Below are positions 34,273 through 45,526 of a stretch of 64,000 nt of DNA, one piece after another. Origin of the DNA: CAIWHR01 sp963726775 (GTDB taxonomy: Bacteria; Pseudomonadota; Gammaproteobacteria; Burkholderiales; Casimicrobiaceae); contig CAVSDL010000009.1 in the NCBI GenBank assembly GCA_963726775.1, forward strand, positions 186,001-250,000. Direction: 5' to 3'. The notes beneath the pieces are model-generated. The model was not told where the DNA came from. It was given only the letters and a program-made list of their open reading frames with translations, and ran no database searches. How positions within the stretch are numbered: position 1 is the stretch's first letter; every line of letters begins with the position of its first letter. Made by a program: the position numbers and the translations under genes.

Positions 34273-35192
34273 GTCCGCGCGAGCCACGCCTTCTTCGATG
34301 GATTGCGGCCGTTGACCGTGTCGAAGTAGAGCGCCTGCAGCTTGGTCGTGATCGGACCTCGCCGTCCCTCGCCGATGATCCGGTTGTCGAGCTCGCGAAT
34401 GGGCGTCACTTCGGCGGCGGTGCCGGTGAAGAAAGCCTCGTCGGCACAGTACACCTCGTCCCGCACTATTCGGCGCTCGCTGATCTTGAGACCGAGTTCG
34501 GTCGCCAGTACCATCACCGTGTCGCGCGTAATGCCCTTGAGCGCGCCGGAGCCGATGTCCGGCGTGTGCAGTTCGCCGTTGATGACGATGAATATGTTTT
34601 CGCCGGAGCCCTCGGACACGTAACCCTGGGCGTCCAGCAGCAGGGCCTCGTCGTAGCCGTCGTGCGTGGCTTCCTGATTGGCGAGAATCGAGTTGAGGTA
34701 GTTCGCGCAGGCTTTGGCGCCGGTCATCGTGATGTTGACGTGGTGGCGGGTGTACGACGACGTCTTGACGCGGATGCCTTTCTCGAGTCCCTCGGTGCCA
34801 AGGTACGCGCCCCAGGGCCACGCGGCGATCGCCACGACGACGGGATTGGACTTCGCGGCCACGCCCATCGCGTGCGAGCCGTAGAACGCGATCGGGCGGA
34901 TGTAGCACGAGTCGAGCTTGTTGTCGCGGACGCACGCGAGCTGGGCGGCGTTGATGACGTCCTTGGTGAACGGTATCTTCATGCCGAAAATGTGCGCCGA
35001 CCGGAACAACCGGTCCGTGTGCTCGTGGAGCCGGAAAATGGCGGGGCCGTCGGCAGTCCGGTACGCGCGCACGCCTTCGAACACCCCCATTCCGTAGTGC
35101 AGCGTGTGGGTCAGGACGTGGGTTGTGGCATCGCGCCACGGCACCATCTTGCCGTCATACCAGATCCAACCATCGCGGTCTGCCATCGACAT
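34269..35192 (-). CDS. ilvE: branched-chain amino acid aminotransferase
   Basis: IlvE transfers the amino group between Glu and the 2-oxoacids of Leu, Ile and Val, with PLP. The 307-residue class IV aminotransferase has THTLHYGMGVFEGVRAYRTA, the active-site region MTGAKACANYLNSILANQEA, and the PLP phosphate-binding GYVSEGSGENIFIV. ATG at 35192 gives MSMADRDGWIWYDG, the expected start; the upstream open frame reads poorly. It is the first gene of the ilvE-zinc-finger-waaF unit and lies 118 bases after glnE. Confidence 0.96.
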   Translation of the reverse strand: MSMADRDGWIWYDGKMVPWRDATTHVLTHTLHYGMGVFEGVRAYRTADGPAIFRLHEHTDRLFRSAHIFGMKIPFTKDVINAAQLACVRDNKLDSCYIRPIAFYGSHAMGVAAKSNPVVVAIAAWPWGAYLGTEGLEKGIRVKTSSYTRHHVNITMTGAKACANYLNSILANQEATHDGYDEALLLDAQGYVSEGSGENIFIVINGELHTPDIGSGALKGITRDTVMVLATELGLKISERRIVRDEVYCADEAFFTGTAAEVTPIRELDNRIIGEGRRGPITTKLQALYFDTVNGRNPSKKAWLART

Positions 35193-35310
35193 GGCGGGGT
35201 CTCCCTGCGGCGAAAACAGCAATCTTACCCGATCGCCGCGCTCCGGACGCACCGCCTCGGAGGCTCCGCAACCCTGTGCCGGACGTTCTGCGCGCACTTC
35301 ACGGGTTCGT

Positions 35311-38081
35311 TCATCGGACTCCGGGCGCCGCGCTGCGCCAGACGCGCGCAGCGCCGAACACGTGCGTCCATAGCGCCGCGACCGCCGCGCGCCGATCGGA
35401 CTGCGCTTCGGGATCGACGCGGGCGTGCGGCGCGCCCGTAAGCCGCAGCTGGTGTTGCAGGCGCCGGTAGTCGCGGTAGGCGTCGGCCGCCGCAAGGGCG
35501 AGCGACGCCGGAACCAGCGACAATTCGCCCGCCATTCGCAGCAGGGCGATATTGCCGAAGTTGCGGGTCAGCATTGCGTGATCGCGCGCATGGGCGAGCA
35601 CGAGGAACTGGACCGCGAATTCGACATCCACCATGCCGCCCGCGTCGTGCTTCAGGTCGAAGAGCTGCGCCGGATTCGGATGGCCGACCGCCATCCGGTT
35701 GCGCATTTCGATCACGTCGGCCGCCAGCTTCTCCCGGTCGCGCGGCAGACGCAGGATCGCTTCGCGTTCGCCTTCGAACGCGGCACCGATCGCAGCATCG
35801 CCGGCGACGAACCGTGCGCGCGTCAACGCCTGGTGTTCCCATGTCCATGCCTGCGCCCGCTGGTAGTTGCGGAACGCCGCCAGCGATGAAACGATAAGCC
35901 CGGATGCTCCATCGGGGCGCAGGCGCATGTCGATGTCGTAGAGCGTTCCGGCGGCGGTCGTGCTGGTGAGCCAGGTGATGAGGCGCTGCGCGAGCCGCGC
36001 GCAACGTTCGATGGCCGCGTTGTCCGGATCGTCGTGAACGAACACGAGATCGAGATCGGACGCGTAGCCAAGCTCCTTGCCGCCCAGCTTGCCGTAGCCG
36101 ATGACCGCGAATCGTGGCGCCGCGTTCCCGGGCGGACGCATCTGCGACCACACCTCGGCCAGCGTGGCGGCGATGATGATGTCCGCCAGGGCCGAAAGGT
36201 GATCGGCCAACCGCTCGACGGTCAGCAATCCGGCAAGGTCCTGCGCGAGCAACCGGAACGATTGTGCATGCTGGAAGTGGCGCAGCGCGTCCATTTTCCG
36301 CTCCGGGTCGCCGCCGTGTTCGGCGACGAGACGCGCCAGTTCCGCGCGCCACGCGGTCCAGTCGGGTTCGGCGAGCAGTACGCGCGCGTCGAGCAGTTCG
36401 TCCAGCACCAGCGGGTGCCGTGTCAGGTAATCCGCTGCCCATGCCGACGCGCCCATCAGCTCCGCAAGGCGCGGGAGCACCGACGGATGCTCGGTCAGCA
36501 GCGCGAGATACGCGCTGCGCCGGCTGACCGTTTCCAGCAATCCGAACAGCCGTCCGAACACCGTTTGCGCGTCGGCGACGTCGACGCGGGCGGTGGCGGC
36601 TGCGAGGAGCTGAGGTACGAGCGCGTCGACACGATGCCGCGACAGCGCCGGCAGCTGCACGTAACGGCTGCCGACCCGAACCCGCTCGAGATCGGCGACG
36701 AGGCCGGCCGGATCCGCGTAGCCCATCGCTCCCAGCGTGGCCTGCGCCGTCTCGCGGGCGACGTCATCGCGCCAGATCGCGGCCAGCGCATCGAAATCGA
36801 CGGCGCCGCCCTCCGTGACGCGCGCGGCGGGACTGTCGCGCGGCGTTGCTCCGGCGTCACCGAACGCCGCGGCGAATTGCGCCGTCACCGCCTCGCGATG
36901 GGCCGCGAGCTGCGCATCGAATGCCTCGGCGGTCGCGAAGCCGGCGGCCAGGGCCAACGCATCCCGTTCGCCTCGATCGGAAGGAAGAATTTGCGTCTGC
37001 CGGTCATCGCGGTATTGCAGCCGGTGCTCGACATTGCGCAGGAAGACGTACGCCGCCCGCAGCATGCTGATCGCGGCGTCGGGCAGGAGTCCGCGCGCCG
37101 CGATGGCGTCGAGCGCCGCCTGCGTCCCGCGTGCGCGGAGCCCCGCCTCGCGTCCGCCGCGGACGAGCTGCAGTGCCTGCACGATGAATTCGATCTCGCG
37201 GATGCCGCCGGGCCCGAGTTTGATGTTCGGGGCGTAATCGCGGCGCTTGCCCTGCTCGCGGATCTGGCGGTGGATGTCGCGCAGGCCCCCGTAGGCATCG
37301 AAGTCGAGATACTTGCGAAACACGAACGGCGTGATGTGGGCATAGAGCTCGTCGTGCCGGCCTCCGGTCAGCGCCCGTGCCTTCAGCCACGCGTAGCGTT
37401 CCCATGCCCGGCCCTGGGTGATCAGATACTGCTCCAGTCCCGTGTAGGGCACGGTCAGCGGGCCGCTCTCGCCGTAGGGACGCAGCCGCATGTCCACGCG
37501 GAACACGAAGCCGTCGGCGGTGACATCGTTGAGCGCGCCGATCACGCGCCGTCCCAGCCGGTCGAAGAAGTCGCGGTTGGCGAGCCGGCGCGGGCCGTCG
37601 GTCTCGCCGTCCTCGGGATAGACGAAGATCAGGTCGACGTCGGACGACACATTGAGTTCGCCGCCGCCCAGCTTGCCCATCCCGATGACGACGAGCTCCT
37701 GGACCGCGCCGCGGTCGTCCCGGGGCTCGCCATGTTCGGCGGCGAGCGCGTGGTGATGCAGCGTGACAGCGGAACGCAGCGCGGCTTCGGCCAGCGCCGT
37801 CATGTTCGCACAGACCTCGGTGAGTCCGGCGCGGCCCGTGAGGTCGCGCGTGAGCGTCTGGATCAGCACCCGGCGACGCAGCACGCGCAACGCGGCGCGA
37901 GAGCGCCGGCGCGTCACCGGCAGCGACTGCGCCGGCGATCCGCGAGATCCGCGCCTGTCCACGAAATCGCGGTCTCGAGCATCGATTCGAGCCACGCCCG
38001 CTCTTCCGGGTGGGCGGCGAGCGCGTGGGTTGCGTAGCGGCTATAGAGGAGCGCGGTGGCAATGTCCGGGGCAGGAGGCAT
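35311..38081 (-). CDS. glnE: glutamine synthetase adenylyltransferase/adenylyl-removing enzyme, frameshifted near the N-terminus
   Basis: GlnE adenylylates glutamine synthetase to inactivate it and removes AMP to reactivate it, under PII control. The uninterrupted frame (37995-35311, 894 codons) holds both nucleotidyltransferase domains: VVIGMGKLGGGELNVSSDVD with LIFVYP, and the C-terminal IGYGKLGGKELGYASDLDLV. The N-terminus is out of frame: ATG at 38081 starts MPPAPDIATALLYSRYATHA, which continues LESMLETAISWTGADLA; removing one base near 37940 and one near 37895 connects this through IAGAVAAGDAPALS to ALRVLRRRVLIQTL, giving about 923 residues. Confidence 0.93.
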
Positions 38082-38182
38082 CGGATGACAGGGGGGCGGA
38101 GGGCCAAAGGCGGCGGACGACGCCCTGTCGCGCGTTCGCCCATCGGGGCCATGACCGGCGAGGGCAAGGGGTATCCGCTACA

Positions 38183-41100
38183 ATGCAGACGAACCCCTCC
38201 ATTATGCCCTCCGTGCGCGCCCCTCTACGCGCCTTCGCCGCGTTCCCGATCGTGCTCCGCCGCGTCGCCCGCATCGCCGGCGTCGTTCTGGTCGCCGGTT
38301 TCGCGCTGTTTGCGCTTGCCCTGCTCGCGGTACGCTTCATCGTTTTCCCGCGCGTCGAGTCGTACCGGGACACGCTCACCGCCACGCTGTCCCGGCGAGC
38401 TCGGCCAACCGGTCGAGATCGCCGCCATTGCCACCGGCTGGGACGGCTGGAATCCGAAACTCGTCGTCCAGGGCTTCCGCGTGCGGGATCGCGCGCGTGC
38501 CAGTGACGTTCCGCTGCTGGAGCTGCCCGAGGTGGACCTCATCGTGGCGTGGACGTCGCTGCCGTTCCTCGAGCTGCGCTTGAAGCAGCTCATCATCGAG
38601 CGGCCGCGGCTCGCGATCCGTCGCGACCGTGCCGGGCTCCTCCATGTGGCCGGCATCGAATTCGACCCGGCGCAGGCATCCGAAGATTCGCCGGTCACCG
38701 ACTGGATCCTGCGTCAGCGCCAGATCGTGATTCGCGACGCGTCTGATCACCTGGAACGATGACCTGCGCAATGCGCCGCAGCTCGTGCTCGACCGCGTTC
38801 AGTTTCGGCTCGAGAACGGTTTTGGCCATCATCGCTTCGGTCTCAAAGGCGCGCCGCCCGCGGAACTGGCCGCGCCGCTCGACCTGCGCGGTGACATCCG
38901 GGCGGGTTCGATGAAGGAGTGGCAGCAGGCGGCGGGGCAGCTCTACGTCAGGCTCGACTACGCCGACGTCGAAGCCTGGCGCGAATGGCTGCCGCTGCCC
39001 GTCGCGATCACCAGCGGCAAAGGCGCGCTTCGCGTGTGGTTCCGTTTCGCCGGTGGCGAGGCGAGCGAGATCGTCGCCGACCTCGAGCTGGCCGACGTCA
39101 AGGCGAAGCTTGGCGAGCGGCTGCCCGAACTCGATCTTGCGCACTTGTCCGGGCGAGTCGGATGGCGTTACGCGGACCGGCGGCGCGAAGTCTTCACGCA
39201 CGGCCTCGCGTTCGTGACCATGCGCGGCCAGCGCCTTGATCCGACCGATTTCTACGCTGGTGTTGCGCGATGCGGCAGACCGGCATCCCGCGACCGGACT
39301 CGTTGAATTCGACCGGTTGCAGATCGAACCGTTGCGCGACCTTGCCGCCCACCTGCCGCTGCCCGAGGGCTGGCGCACGGATCTTGCCCGGTTCGCGCCT
39401 CGCGGCGTGCTGACGCGAGGGCGCTTGCGATGGGAAGGTCCGCCGGAGGCGCCGATCACTTACTTCGCGGCAGCGGAATTCGCCGACCTGGGGGCCGTTG
39501 CCCAGGACGCGCTGCCCGGCGCGAATCGCCTGACCGGCAGCTTCGAAGCGCGGGAATCCGGAGGCGAACTGAAACTCGCGACGCGCAACGGCACACTTGA
39601 ATTGCCGAAGGTATTCGTCGCGCCTATTCCGCTCGACAGCATGGCGGGCATCGTCACCTGGGAGCACAAGGGCGGCCGCACGCGGATCGACCTGCGAAGG
39701 CTGGAGTTCGCCAATGCGCAAGCGGCCGGCAGCCTGACCGGGACCTATCGAACGGCGCCGCAAGGCCCGGGCGAGATCGATCTGGCCGCGCAGCTGACCC
39801 GCGCCAACGCCGCGGAGGTCCATCGCTATCTGCCGCTTTCCAGCGGCGACGAAGTGCGCAGCCTGGCTCCGTACCGCTCTCGGCAAGGGCGACCTGACCG
39901 ACGCCCGGCTCAAGGTCGCCGGCAACCTCGCCGAATTTCCGTTCGCCGACGGCAAGGCTGGGCAGTTCCTCTTCACGGTCAAGGCGAGGGGAGCGACGCT
40001 TCGCCTATGCGAGAGGATGGCCGGCGCTGGAGGACCTCGACGCCGACCTGCGTTTCGAAGGCGCGGCGATGACGATCGAAGCCCTGCGCGGCCGCACTTT
40101 CGCCGTGCAGCTCGGCCGGACGCACGCGATGATTCCCGATCTGCGCGCCAGCGTTCGGCGTCTGTCCATCGACGGCAGCGCCGCCGGCCCGATGCCCGAC
40201 TTCGTGCGCTTTGCCGAGCAGAGCCCGCTGGCCTCGCACATGGCTCATTTCACCGAGGACGTCCAGACTACGGGCAATGGACGGCTCGCGCTCAAGCTCG
40301 TCCTGCCGCTCGGCCTGCCGGAAACCAACAGCGTCACCGGCGAATTCACGCTCGCGAATGTTCAGCTGCGACTTCCGGGCGTGCCGGCGCTGACGCAGCT
40401 CAATGGCAAGGTCGGCTTTTCCGAAAGCGGGGTGCAGGCGCGCGATCTTGCAGCCGAGATTCTCGGTGGCCCGGCAAAATTGTCTCTTGCCGGCGCCGAG
40501 GGCCGATTGCGCGTGACGGGCGGCGGCACCGCAAATCTCGGGACATTGCGGCGCGAGTTCGATGCCGCGTATCTCGATCGCGTGTCCGGAAACACGGACT
40601 GGACGGTCGCCGCCACCCTGGGTCCCGGGAACTCGACCCTGGCGCTCATGAGCTCGATGAGAGGTGCCATCCTGGATTTCCCGGCACCGCTCGGAAAGGC
40701 GGCGGCCGAGGCCATCCCGCTGCGCATCGAGCGCCAGGCGGATGCGGAGCGGCCGGACGAGGATCGCATCGACGTGGCTTATGGCCGCGCGATGCAGCTC
40801 GCCGCGCACCGGAAGCATGACCGGGACCGGATGGACCTCGACCGGGCGGTGCTCTCTCTGGGTCGCGCCGCGGGGCGCGCGGAGGCGGCGCGCCCCGAGC
40901 GCCCCGGGCTGTGGGTGCGCGGTGACCTGCCGTCCCTCAACGTCGACGACTGGCTTGCCCTGCGCGAGCGCGGGAAACCGGCGGCGGCGATGAACGCCGA
41001 CGACAGGTTCGCGCTCGGCGGTGTCGATCTGGAGATTGGCAACCTCGAGGCACTGGGGCGCCGTTTCAACGAGGTCAAGGTCATCGCGAGGCATTCGTCA

Positions 41101-42174
41101 GGCGAATGGAACCTCGATCTCGGCGGGCGCGAAATCGCGGGAACCGCGGCGTGGTCCGCCCCGGGCGCGAACATGCCGAATGGGCGCATCGTTGCGCGTC
41201 TCGCCCGGTTTGGGATGCCTTCGGCAGGCGACCTGGTACCTTGGAGCGGCGCGGACAAAGGTGCGGATTCGAATGCCGCTGCGGCAGCGTCCAATCCCTG
41301 GCCGGAACTCGATATCTCCGCGGACAGTTTCATCTCCAAGGGGCGCGACCTGGGGCATCTCGAACTCGTTGCCAAGCCGCGCGGCGCCGAGTGGCGGATC
41401 GAGAAACTCCGTCTGTCGAACGAAAGCGGCCGGATCGACGCGGGCGGGGCATGGCGCACCGTCGGTCGGCAACAGCAGACGAACCTCGATGTGGCGCTCG
41501 AGGCAACGGATGCGGGTGGATTTCTCACCCGATTCGGCTACCCCGGCGCGCTACAGGGCGCGCCGACCCGGATCAACGGTCAGCTCGCATGGGCGGGCGC
41601 GCCGACCGAGTTCGATTATCCGACGTTGAACGGCGCATTTCGCATCGTCGTCGGGCCCGGTCGGTTCACCAAGATCGAACCGGGCATCGGGAAGCTGTTG
41701 GGCGTGCTTTCGCTGCAGGCGCTGCCGCGTCGAATCTCGCTCGATTTTCAGGACGTCTTCAGCGAGGGTTTCGCGTTCGATGAGGTTGCCGGCAACGTAA
41801 GCGTGGTCGACGGGGTGATGAATTCCGACGATCTGCGGCTCGTCGGCCCCGCCGCGAGGGTGGATATCGCCGGCGATGCCGACCTGGCCAGGGAAACCCA
41901 GCGGCTGACGGTGCGCGTGCAACCGGCCCTGTCGGCAAGCGTATCGGCCGGCGCGGCGCTCTTGTTCCTGGCGAATCCGATCATCGGCGCCGCGGTCGGC
42001 GCGGGGTCGCTGCTCGCGCAGAAGGTCTTCAAGGATCCGATCGAGCAACTGTTCAGCTACCAGTACATGGTTTCGGGCGCCTGGTCGGATCCGGTCGTCA
42101 TGCGCGGCGGAACCGCGACGGCCAGCGTCGCCCCGGGGACGCAGCGCATGCCCGCGGAAGGAATGAACAAGTGA
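38183..42174 (+). CDS. yhdP: YhdP-like AsmA-family protein (TIGR02099), with five frameshifts
   Basis: YhdP proteins are giant envelope proteins anchored in the inner membrane; their long beta-groove is thought to carry phospholipids to the outer membrane. The N-terminal helix RIAGVVLVAGFALFALALLA is followed by DUF3971-type sequence (IAAIATGWDGWNPKLVVQGF, LRVWFRFAGGEASEIVADLE, PTRINGQLAWAGAPTEFDYP) and the AsmA_2 end (LLGVLSLQALPRRISLDFQD). Single extra bases near 38400, 38745, 39250, 39867 and 40000 break the frame; removing them yields about 1,328 residues. The last 701 codons (from 40069) are intact. ATG at 38183 or 38204 may start it. Divergent from glnE. Confidence 0.88.
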
Positions 42175-43031
42175 ATTCGAAGCGTGGCGCGCGAAAGCCG
42201 GCGCTGACCGCGGTTCCCACGGGCCGCCGGCAACCGTTCCGGGTCGCGGCCGTGCAGATGGTGTCGAGCGGCGATATCGCGGCGAATCTCGCGCAGGCCG
42301 CGCCCTTGATCGCCGCCGCCGCGGCGCAGGGCGCGCGGCTGGTGGTGCTGCCCGAGTACTTCGGCATCTTCGGCGCAAGGGCCTCGGACAAGGTCGCCGT
42401 GCGCGAGCGCGATGGCGACGGCCCGCAGCAGGCGTTCCTGTCGCGGCAAGCGCGCGATCTCGGTGTCTGGATCGCCGGCGGGACCGTGCCGATTGCGTGC
42501 GACGATCCGGGCCGCGTGCGCAGCGCCTGCCTCGTCTATGGCCCCGACGGCACGCGCGTCGCCCGCTACGACAAGATCCATCTGTTTGCGTTCTCCCGCG
42601 GCGACGAGCGCTACGACGAGGGGCGGACGATCGAAGCGGGAAGAACGCCGGTCGCCATCGACCTGCCCTGTGGCCGGGTTGGATTGTCCGTTTGCTACGA
42701 CCTCCGCTTTCCCGAGCTCTATCGCAGCCTGGGCGAGCTGTCGCTGATCCTCGTGCCTTCGGCCTTCACGGCGACCACGGGTGTCGCGCATTGGCACCTG
42801 CTGCTTCGCGCACGCGCCGTGGAGAACCAATGCTATGTTTTGGCGGCGGCGCAAGGCGGTGCGCATTCGAACGGCCGGCGCACCTACGGCCATACGCTGC
42901 TGATCGATCCCTGGGGCCGGATCGTCGCGGAGAAGGAAGACGGCCCCGGCATCGTCGTCGGCGAGGTCGATCCGATGCGGCTCGCGGAAATACGCGAGCA
43001 GTTGCCGGCACTCAAGCATCGGGTGCTGTAG
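42171..43031 (+). CDS. carbon-nitrogen hydrolase (nitrilase/Nit2-like omega-amidase)
   Basis: A 286-residue nitrilase-superfamily hydrolase. The catalytic triad is visible: Glu in VVLPEYFGIFG, Lys in RYDKIHLFAF and Cys in GLSVCYDLRFPELYR. The closest group includes YbeM and Nit2/deaminated-glutathione amidases, which repair side products of transamination or hydrolyse omega-amides; the substrate is not certain. GTG at 42171 overlaps the stop of yhdP (GTGA), a conserved betaproteobacterial arrangement. A basic N-terminal extension of about 20 residues precedes the conserved FRVAAVQMVS. Confidence 0.88.
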   Translation: MNSKRGARKPALTAVPTGRRQPFRVAAVQMVSSGDIAANLAQAAPLIAAAAAQGARLVVLPEYFGIFGARASDKVAVRERDGDGPQQAFLSRQARDLGVWIAGGTVPIACDDPGRVRSACLVYGPDGTRVARYDKIHLFAFSRGDERYDEGRTIEAGRTPVAIDLPCGRVGLSVCYDLRFPELYRSLGELSLILVPSAFTATTGVAHWHLLLRARAVENQCYVLAAAQGGAHSNGRRTYGHTLLIDPWGRIVAEKEDGPGIVVGEVDPMRLAEIREQLPALKHRVL

Positions 43032-43114
43032 AGGCTGGCGTTCATGCCTGCAGTGCGTTTCTGCGGCCCGATTCGGCGAGCGTCGGCGTCTCGCCCATGC
43101 GGAGCGTGAATCGA

Positions 43115-43606
43115 ATGACCTCGATTGATTTGTCCGTGCCGGTCGACCGCCGCTATTTCGAAGACTATGTGCCCGGCGCGGTCTGCGAATACGGCCCGAT
43201 TGCGCTCGGCGAAGCGGACATCATCGAATTCGCGGCGCACTACGACCCACAAGTCATGCACACCGATCCAGCGGCTGCGACGCGCGGACCGTTCGGCGGC
43301 CTGATCGCCAGCGGCTGGCATACCGCGGTCCTGGTGATGCGCGTGCTGGTCGAGCGCTACCTGTCCCACGTCGCGGCACTGGTCTCCCCCGGCATCGACG
43401 AATTGCGCTGGCAGAAGCCGGTGCGGCCCGGCGATGTGCTGCGCGTGCGCGTGACGGTTCTCGAGGCCGCCCGGTCGCGCTCGAAGCCCGATCGCGGGCT
43501 GGTCCGGACGATGGTCGAAGCGTTGAACCAGCGCGGCGAAGTCGTGATGACCTTCCAGGCGATGAACTTCATCCGGTGCCGACCTGTTGAAGCGGGCATG
43601 GTGTGA
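43115..43606 (+). CDS. MaoC-like hot-dog dehydratase
   Basis: A 163-residue single hot-dog domain of the MaoC/R-hydratase class, acting on enoyl-CoA-type thioesters. RYFEDYVPGAVCEYGPIALG leads into the signature DIIEFAAHYDPQVMHTDPAA (catalytic Asp and His) and FGGLIASGWHTAVLVMRVLV. LRWQKPVRPGDVLRVRVTVL is typical of the C-terminal half. ATG at 43115 is chosen; an in-frame ATG at 43097 is possible. The substrate is unknown. Confidence 0.85.
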   Translation: MTSIDLSVPVDRRYFEDYVPGAVCEYGPIALGEADIIEFAAHYDPQVMHTDPAAATRGPFGGLIASGWHTAVLVMRVLVERYLSHVAALVSPGIDELRWQKPVRPGDVLRVRVTVLEAARSRSKPDRGLVRTMVEALNQRGEVVMTFQAMNFIRCRPVEAGMV

Positions 43607-43676
43607 ACGGGCGCGCTGGGACCGGCGCCGCGTGGTTCTGATCCGCGCTCCGACCGGCCGTCCCGCCTGAGGTTCC

Positions 43677-44348
43677 CTAACTCCCGCGCAGCAGGATCAG
43701 CACCGCGCCGGCGCCGCCCGCGTGCAGCGGGGCTTCGCAGTACGCGAGCACATCGTCCCACCGCGATAGCCACGAGCGGACCTTGCCCTTCAGCACCGGT
43801 TCCTTGTTCGGCGACGAGAGCCCCTTGCCGTGGATCACGCGCACGCAACGGTAGCCGTGCTGCCTCGCGTCGCCGAGGAAATCGGCCAGCGCGTCGTGGG
43901 CCTCGTCCGTCGTGTGGCCATGCAAGTCGATTTCGCCCTGGACCGACCAGTGGCCACGCCGCAGCTTGGTGAGGATGTCGGACCCAAGACCGCGACGCAG
44001 GAACGTTTGCGCGGCCTCGTGCTCCTGCCCGATGTCCCAACTTTGTGGCGTCGGCTCGGCGCCATATTTCGAGGCGGCGAGCGCAGCGGCGTCATCCGCG
44101 ATGCGCTGTTGCGGAATCGGCGCCGGGCCGGGCATGGCGTGCAGCGTCCGCTTCGACGGCGGGAGCCTTTCCACGTCGGAAAAGACTTGCCGGAGATCGA
44201 TGTCGGCGTCGGCATGCCTGGACGCAGCGATCCGCCGTCCGGGAGTAGCGGCAGCGCGCGATGCGATCGGGTCCGCGGTGAGGCGTACATCCGACTCCTT
44301 CGCGCGAGCCTTGTCGACGAGTTTCTTGAGGTCGGAAAGCTTGGCCAT
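43677..44348 (-). CDS. Smr-domain protein
   Basis: A 223-residue protein with a C-terminal Smr (small MutS-related) domain, a putative nicking endonuclease fold also active on RNA. EIDLHGHTTDEAHDALADFL and CVRVIHGKGLSSP are the DxH and HGxG motifs, near residues 140-180; ARQHGYRCVRVIHGKG gives the core strand. The N-terminal 90 residues are charged and unstructured, as in proteobacterial SmrA. Some members cleave RNA at stalled ribosomes; which role applies here is not known. Convergent with the MaoC gene. Confidence 0.88.
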   Translation of the reverse strand: MAKLSDLKKLVDKARAKESDVRLTADPIASRAAATPGRRIAASRHADADIDLRQVFSDVERLPPSKRTLHAMPGPAPIPQQRIADDAAALAASKYGAEPTPQSWDIGQEHEAAQTFLRRGLGSDILTKLRRGHWSVQGEIDLHGHTTDEAHDALADFLGDARQHGYRCVRVIHGKGLSSPNKEPVLKGKVRSWLSRWDDVLAYCEAPLHAGGAGAVLILLRGS

Positions 44349-44431
44349 GATGCAGCGCTGCGGGTTCGTGGGGTCGTGGACCGATCCGGACGACGGGCGG
44401 CGGCGCCGCGCGTTGCCGGAATAGCGGCGGA

Positions 44432-45379
44432 TCAGCGTCCTTCCAGATACGCTTCGGCGTCGAGTGCCGCCATGCAGCCCGTGCCCGCCGAGGTCACGGC
44501 CTGCCGGTAAACGTGATCCGCCACGTCACCGGCCGCGAACACGCCGGGCACGCTGGTCGCGGTGGCGTCGCCCGCGCTGCCGCCCTTCACCTTGATGTAG
44601 CCGCCCGCCATGTCGAGCTGGCCCTCGAAGATGCCGGTGTTCGGCGTATGCCCGATCGCGATGAAAACGCCCATCAGCGAAAGATCGCGCAGCGCTCCGG
44701 TGGCCACGTCGCGCAACCGCGCGCCGGTGACGCCGCTCGGGTCGCCCAGCACCTCGTCCAGCGTGTGGTTCCACAGCACCCGGATGTTGCCGCCGCCGGT
44801 CCTGGCCATCAGCTTGTCGATCAGGATCGCTTCGGCGCGAAACCTGTCGCGACGGTGGACCACGGTGACGGACTTGGCGATGTTCGACAGGTAGAGCGCT
44901 TCCTCGACCGCGGTGTTGCCGCCGCCGATCACCGCGACGTCCTGCCCCTTGTAGAAAAAGCCGTCGCAGGTCGCGCACGCCGACACGCCTTTGCCGGCGA
45001 ACGCCTCTTCGGACGGCAGGCCGAGATAGCGCGCCGACGCGCCGGTCGCGACGATCAGCGCGTCGCACGTGTATTCGGCGGCGTCACCGATCAGACGCAG
45101 GGGCTTCGCGCCGAGCTTCGCCGTGTGGATGTGGTCGACGATCAACTCGGTGTCGAAGCGTTCGGCGTGCTGCTGAAAGCGCGCCATGAGTTCCGGTCCC
45201 TGGATGCCCATCGCATCGGCTGGCCAGTTGTCGACGTCCGTCGTCGTCATCAGCTGACCGCCCTGCGCCAGACCGGTGATCAGCACGGGCATGAGGTTGG
45301 CGCGCGCGGCGTATACTGCCGCGGTGTAACCGGCGGGGCCGGAGCCGAGGATGAGCAGGCGGGCGTGCTTGGCGGACAT
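44432..45379 (-). CDS. trxB: thioredoxin reductase (NADPH)
   Basis: TrxB reduces thioredoxin with NADPH through FAD and a redox disulfide. The 315-residue product has the FAD motif ILGSGPAGYTAAVYAARANL (residues 8-27), the active-site CATCDGFFYKGQD (Cys pair near 137 and 140), the NADPH motif VIGGGNTAVEEALYLSNIAK, and the C-terminal GDVADHVYRQAVTSAGTG. ATG at 45379 (MSAKHARLLI) fits best; upstream ATG at 45403 would add eight residues. Divergent from ftsK. Confidence 0.97.
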   Translation of the reverse strand: MSAKHARLLILGSGPAGYTAAVYAARANLMPVLITGLAQGGQLMTTTDVDNWPADAMGIQGPELMARFQQHAERFDTELIVDHIHTAKLGAKPLRLIGDAAEYTCDALIVATGASARYLGLPSEEAFAGKGVSACATCDGFFYKGQDVAVIGGGNTAVEEALYLSNIAKSVTVVHRRDRFRAEAILIDKLMARTGGGNIRVLWNHTLDEVLGDPSGVTGARLRDVATGALRDLSLMGVFIAIGHTPNTGIFEGQLDMAGGYIKVKGGSAGDATATSVPGVFAAGDVADHVYRQAVTSAGTGCMAALDAEAYLEGR

Positions 45380-45491
45380 GCGGATCTCGTTTCGAACAGC
45401 CATCGATTCTACTTGATGTGGGGGCGCCGTTCCGCGACCCAACCCTGCATCGTCCCGCGTTGCTGACGCTTTTCCCGCGGCACGATCGGTG

Positions 45492-45497
45492 TATAAT
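45492..45497 (+). promoter_or_regulatory. -10 element upstream of ftsK inside a small inverted repeat
   Basis: A perfect TATAAT lies between arms CGGTG and CACCG. No good -35 is seen 16-18 bases upstream (CTTTTC at 45469 is the best position), so an extended or activated promoter is possible. Transcription would start near 45504, giving ftsK a leader of about 23 bases without a Shine-Dalgarno sequence. Confidence 0.45.
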
Positions 45498-45526
45498 GCA
45501 CCGCATGAAGTACCGCGTTCAAATAT

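Noticed and set aside
36034..38037. A 667-codon plus-strand open frame
   Set aside because: It is antisense to glnE, rich in Arg, Gly and His, and has no recognisable motif; such frames are common in high-GC DNA.
38183..40072. Decay of yhdP as a true pseudogene
   Set aside because: Every break is a single extra base, the encoded protein is fully conserved between breaks and the last 701 codons are intact; sequencing error explains it better.
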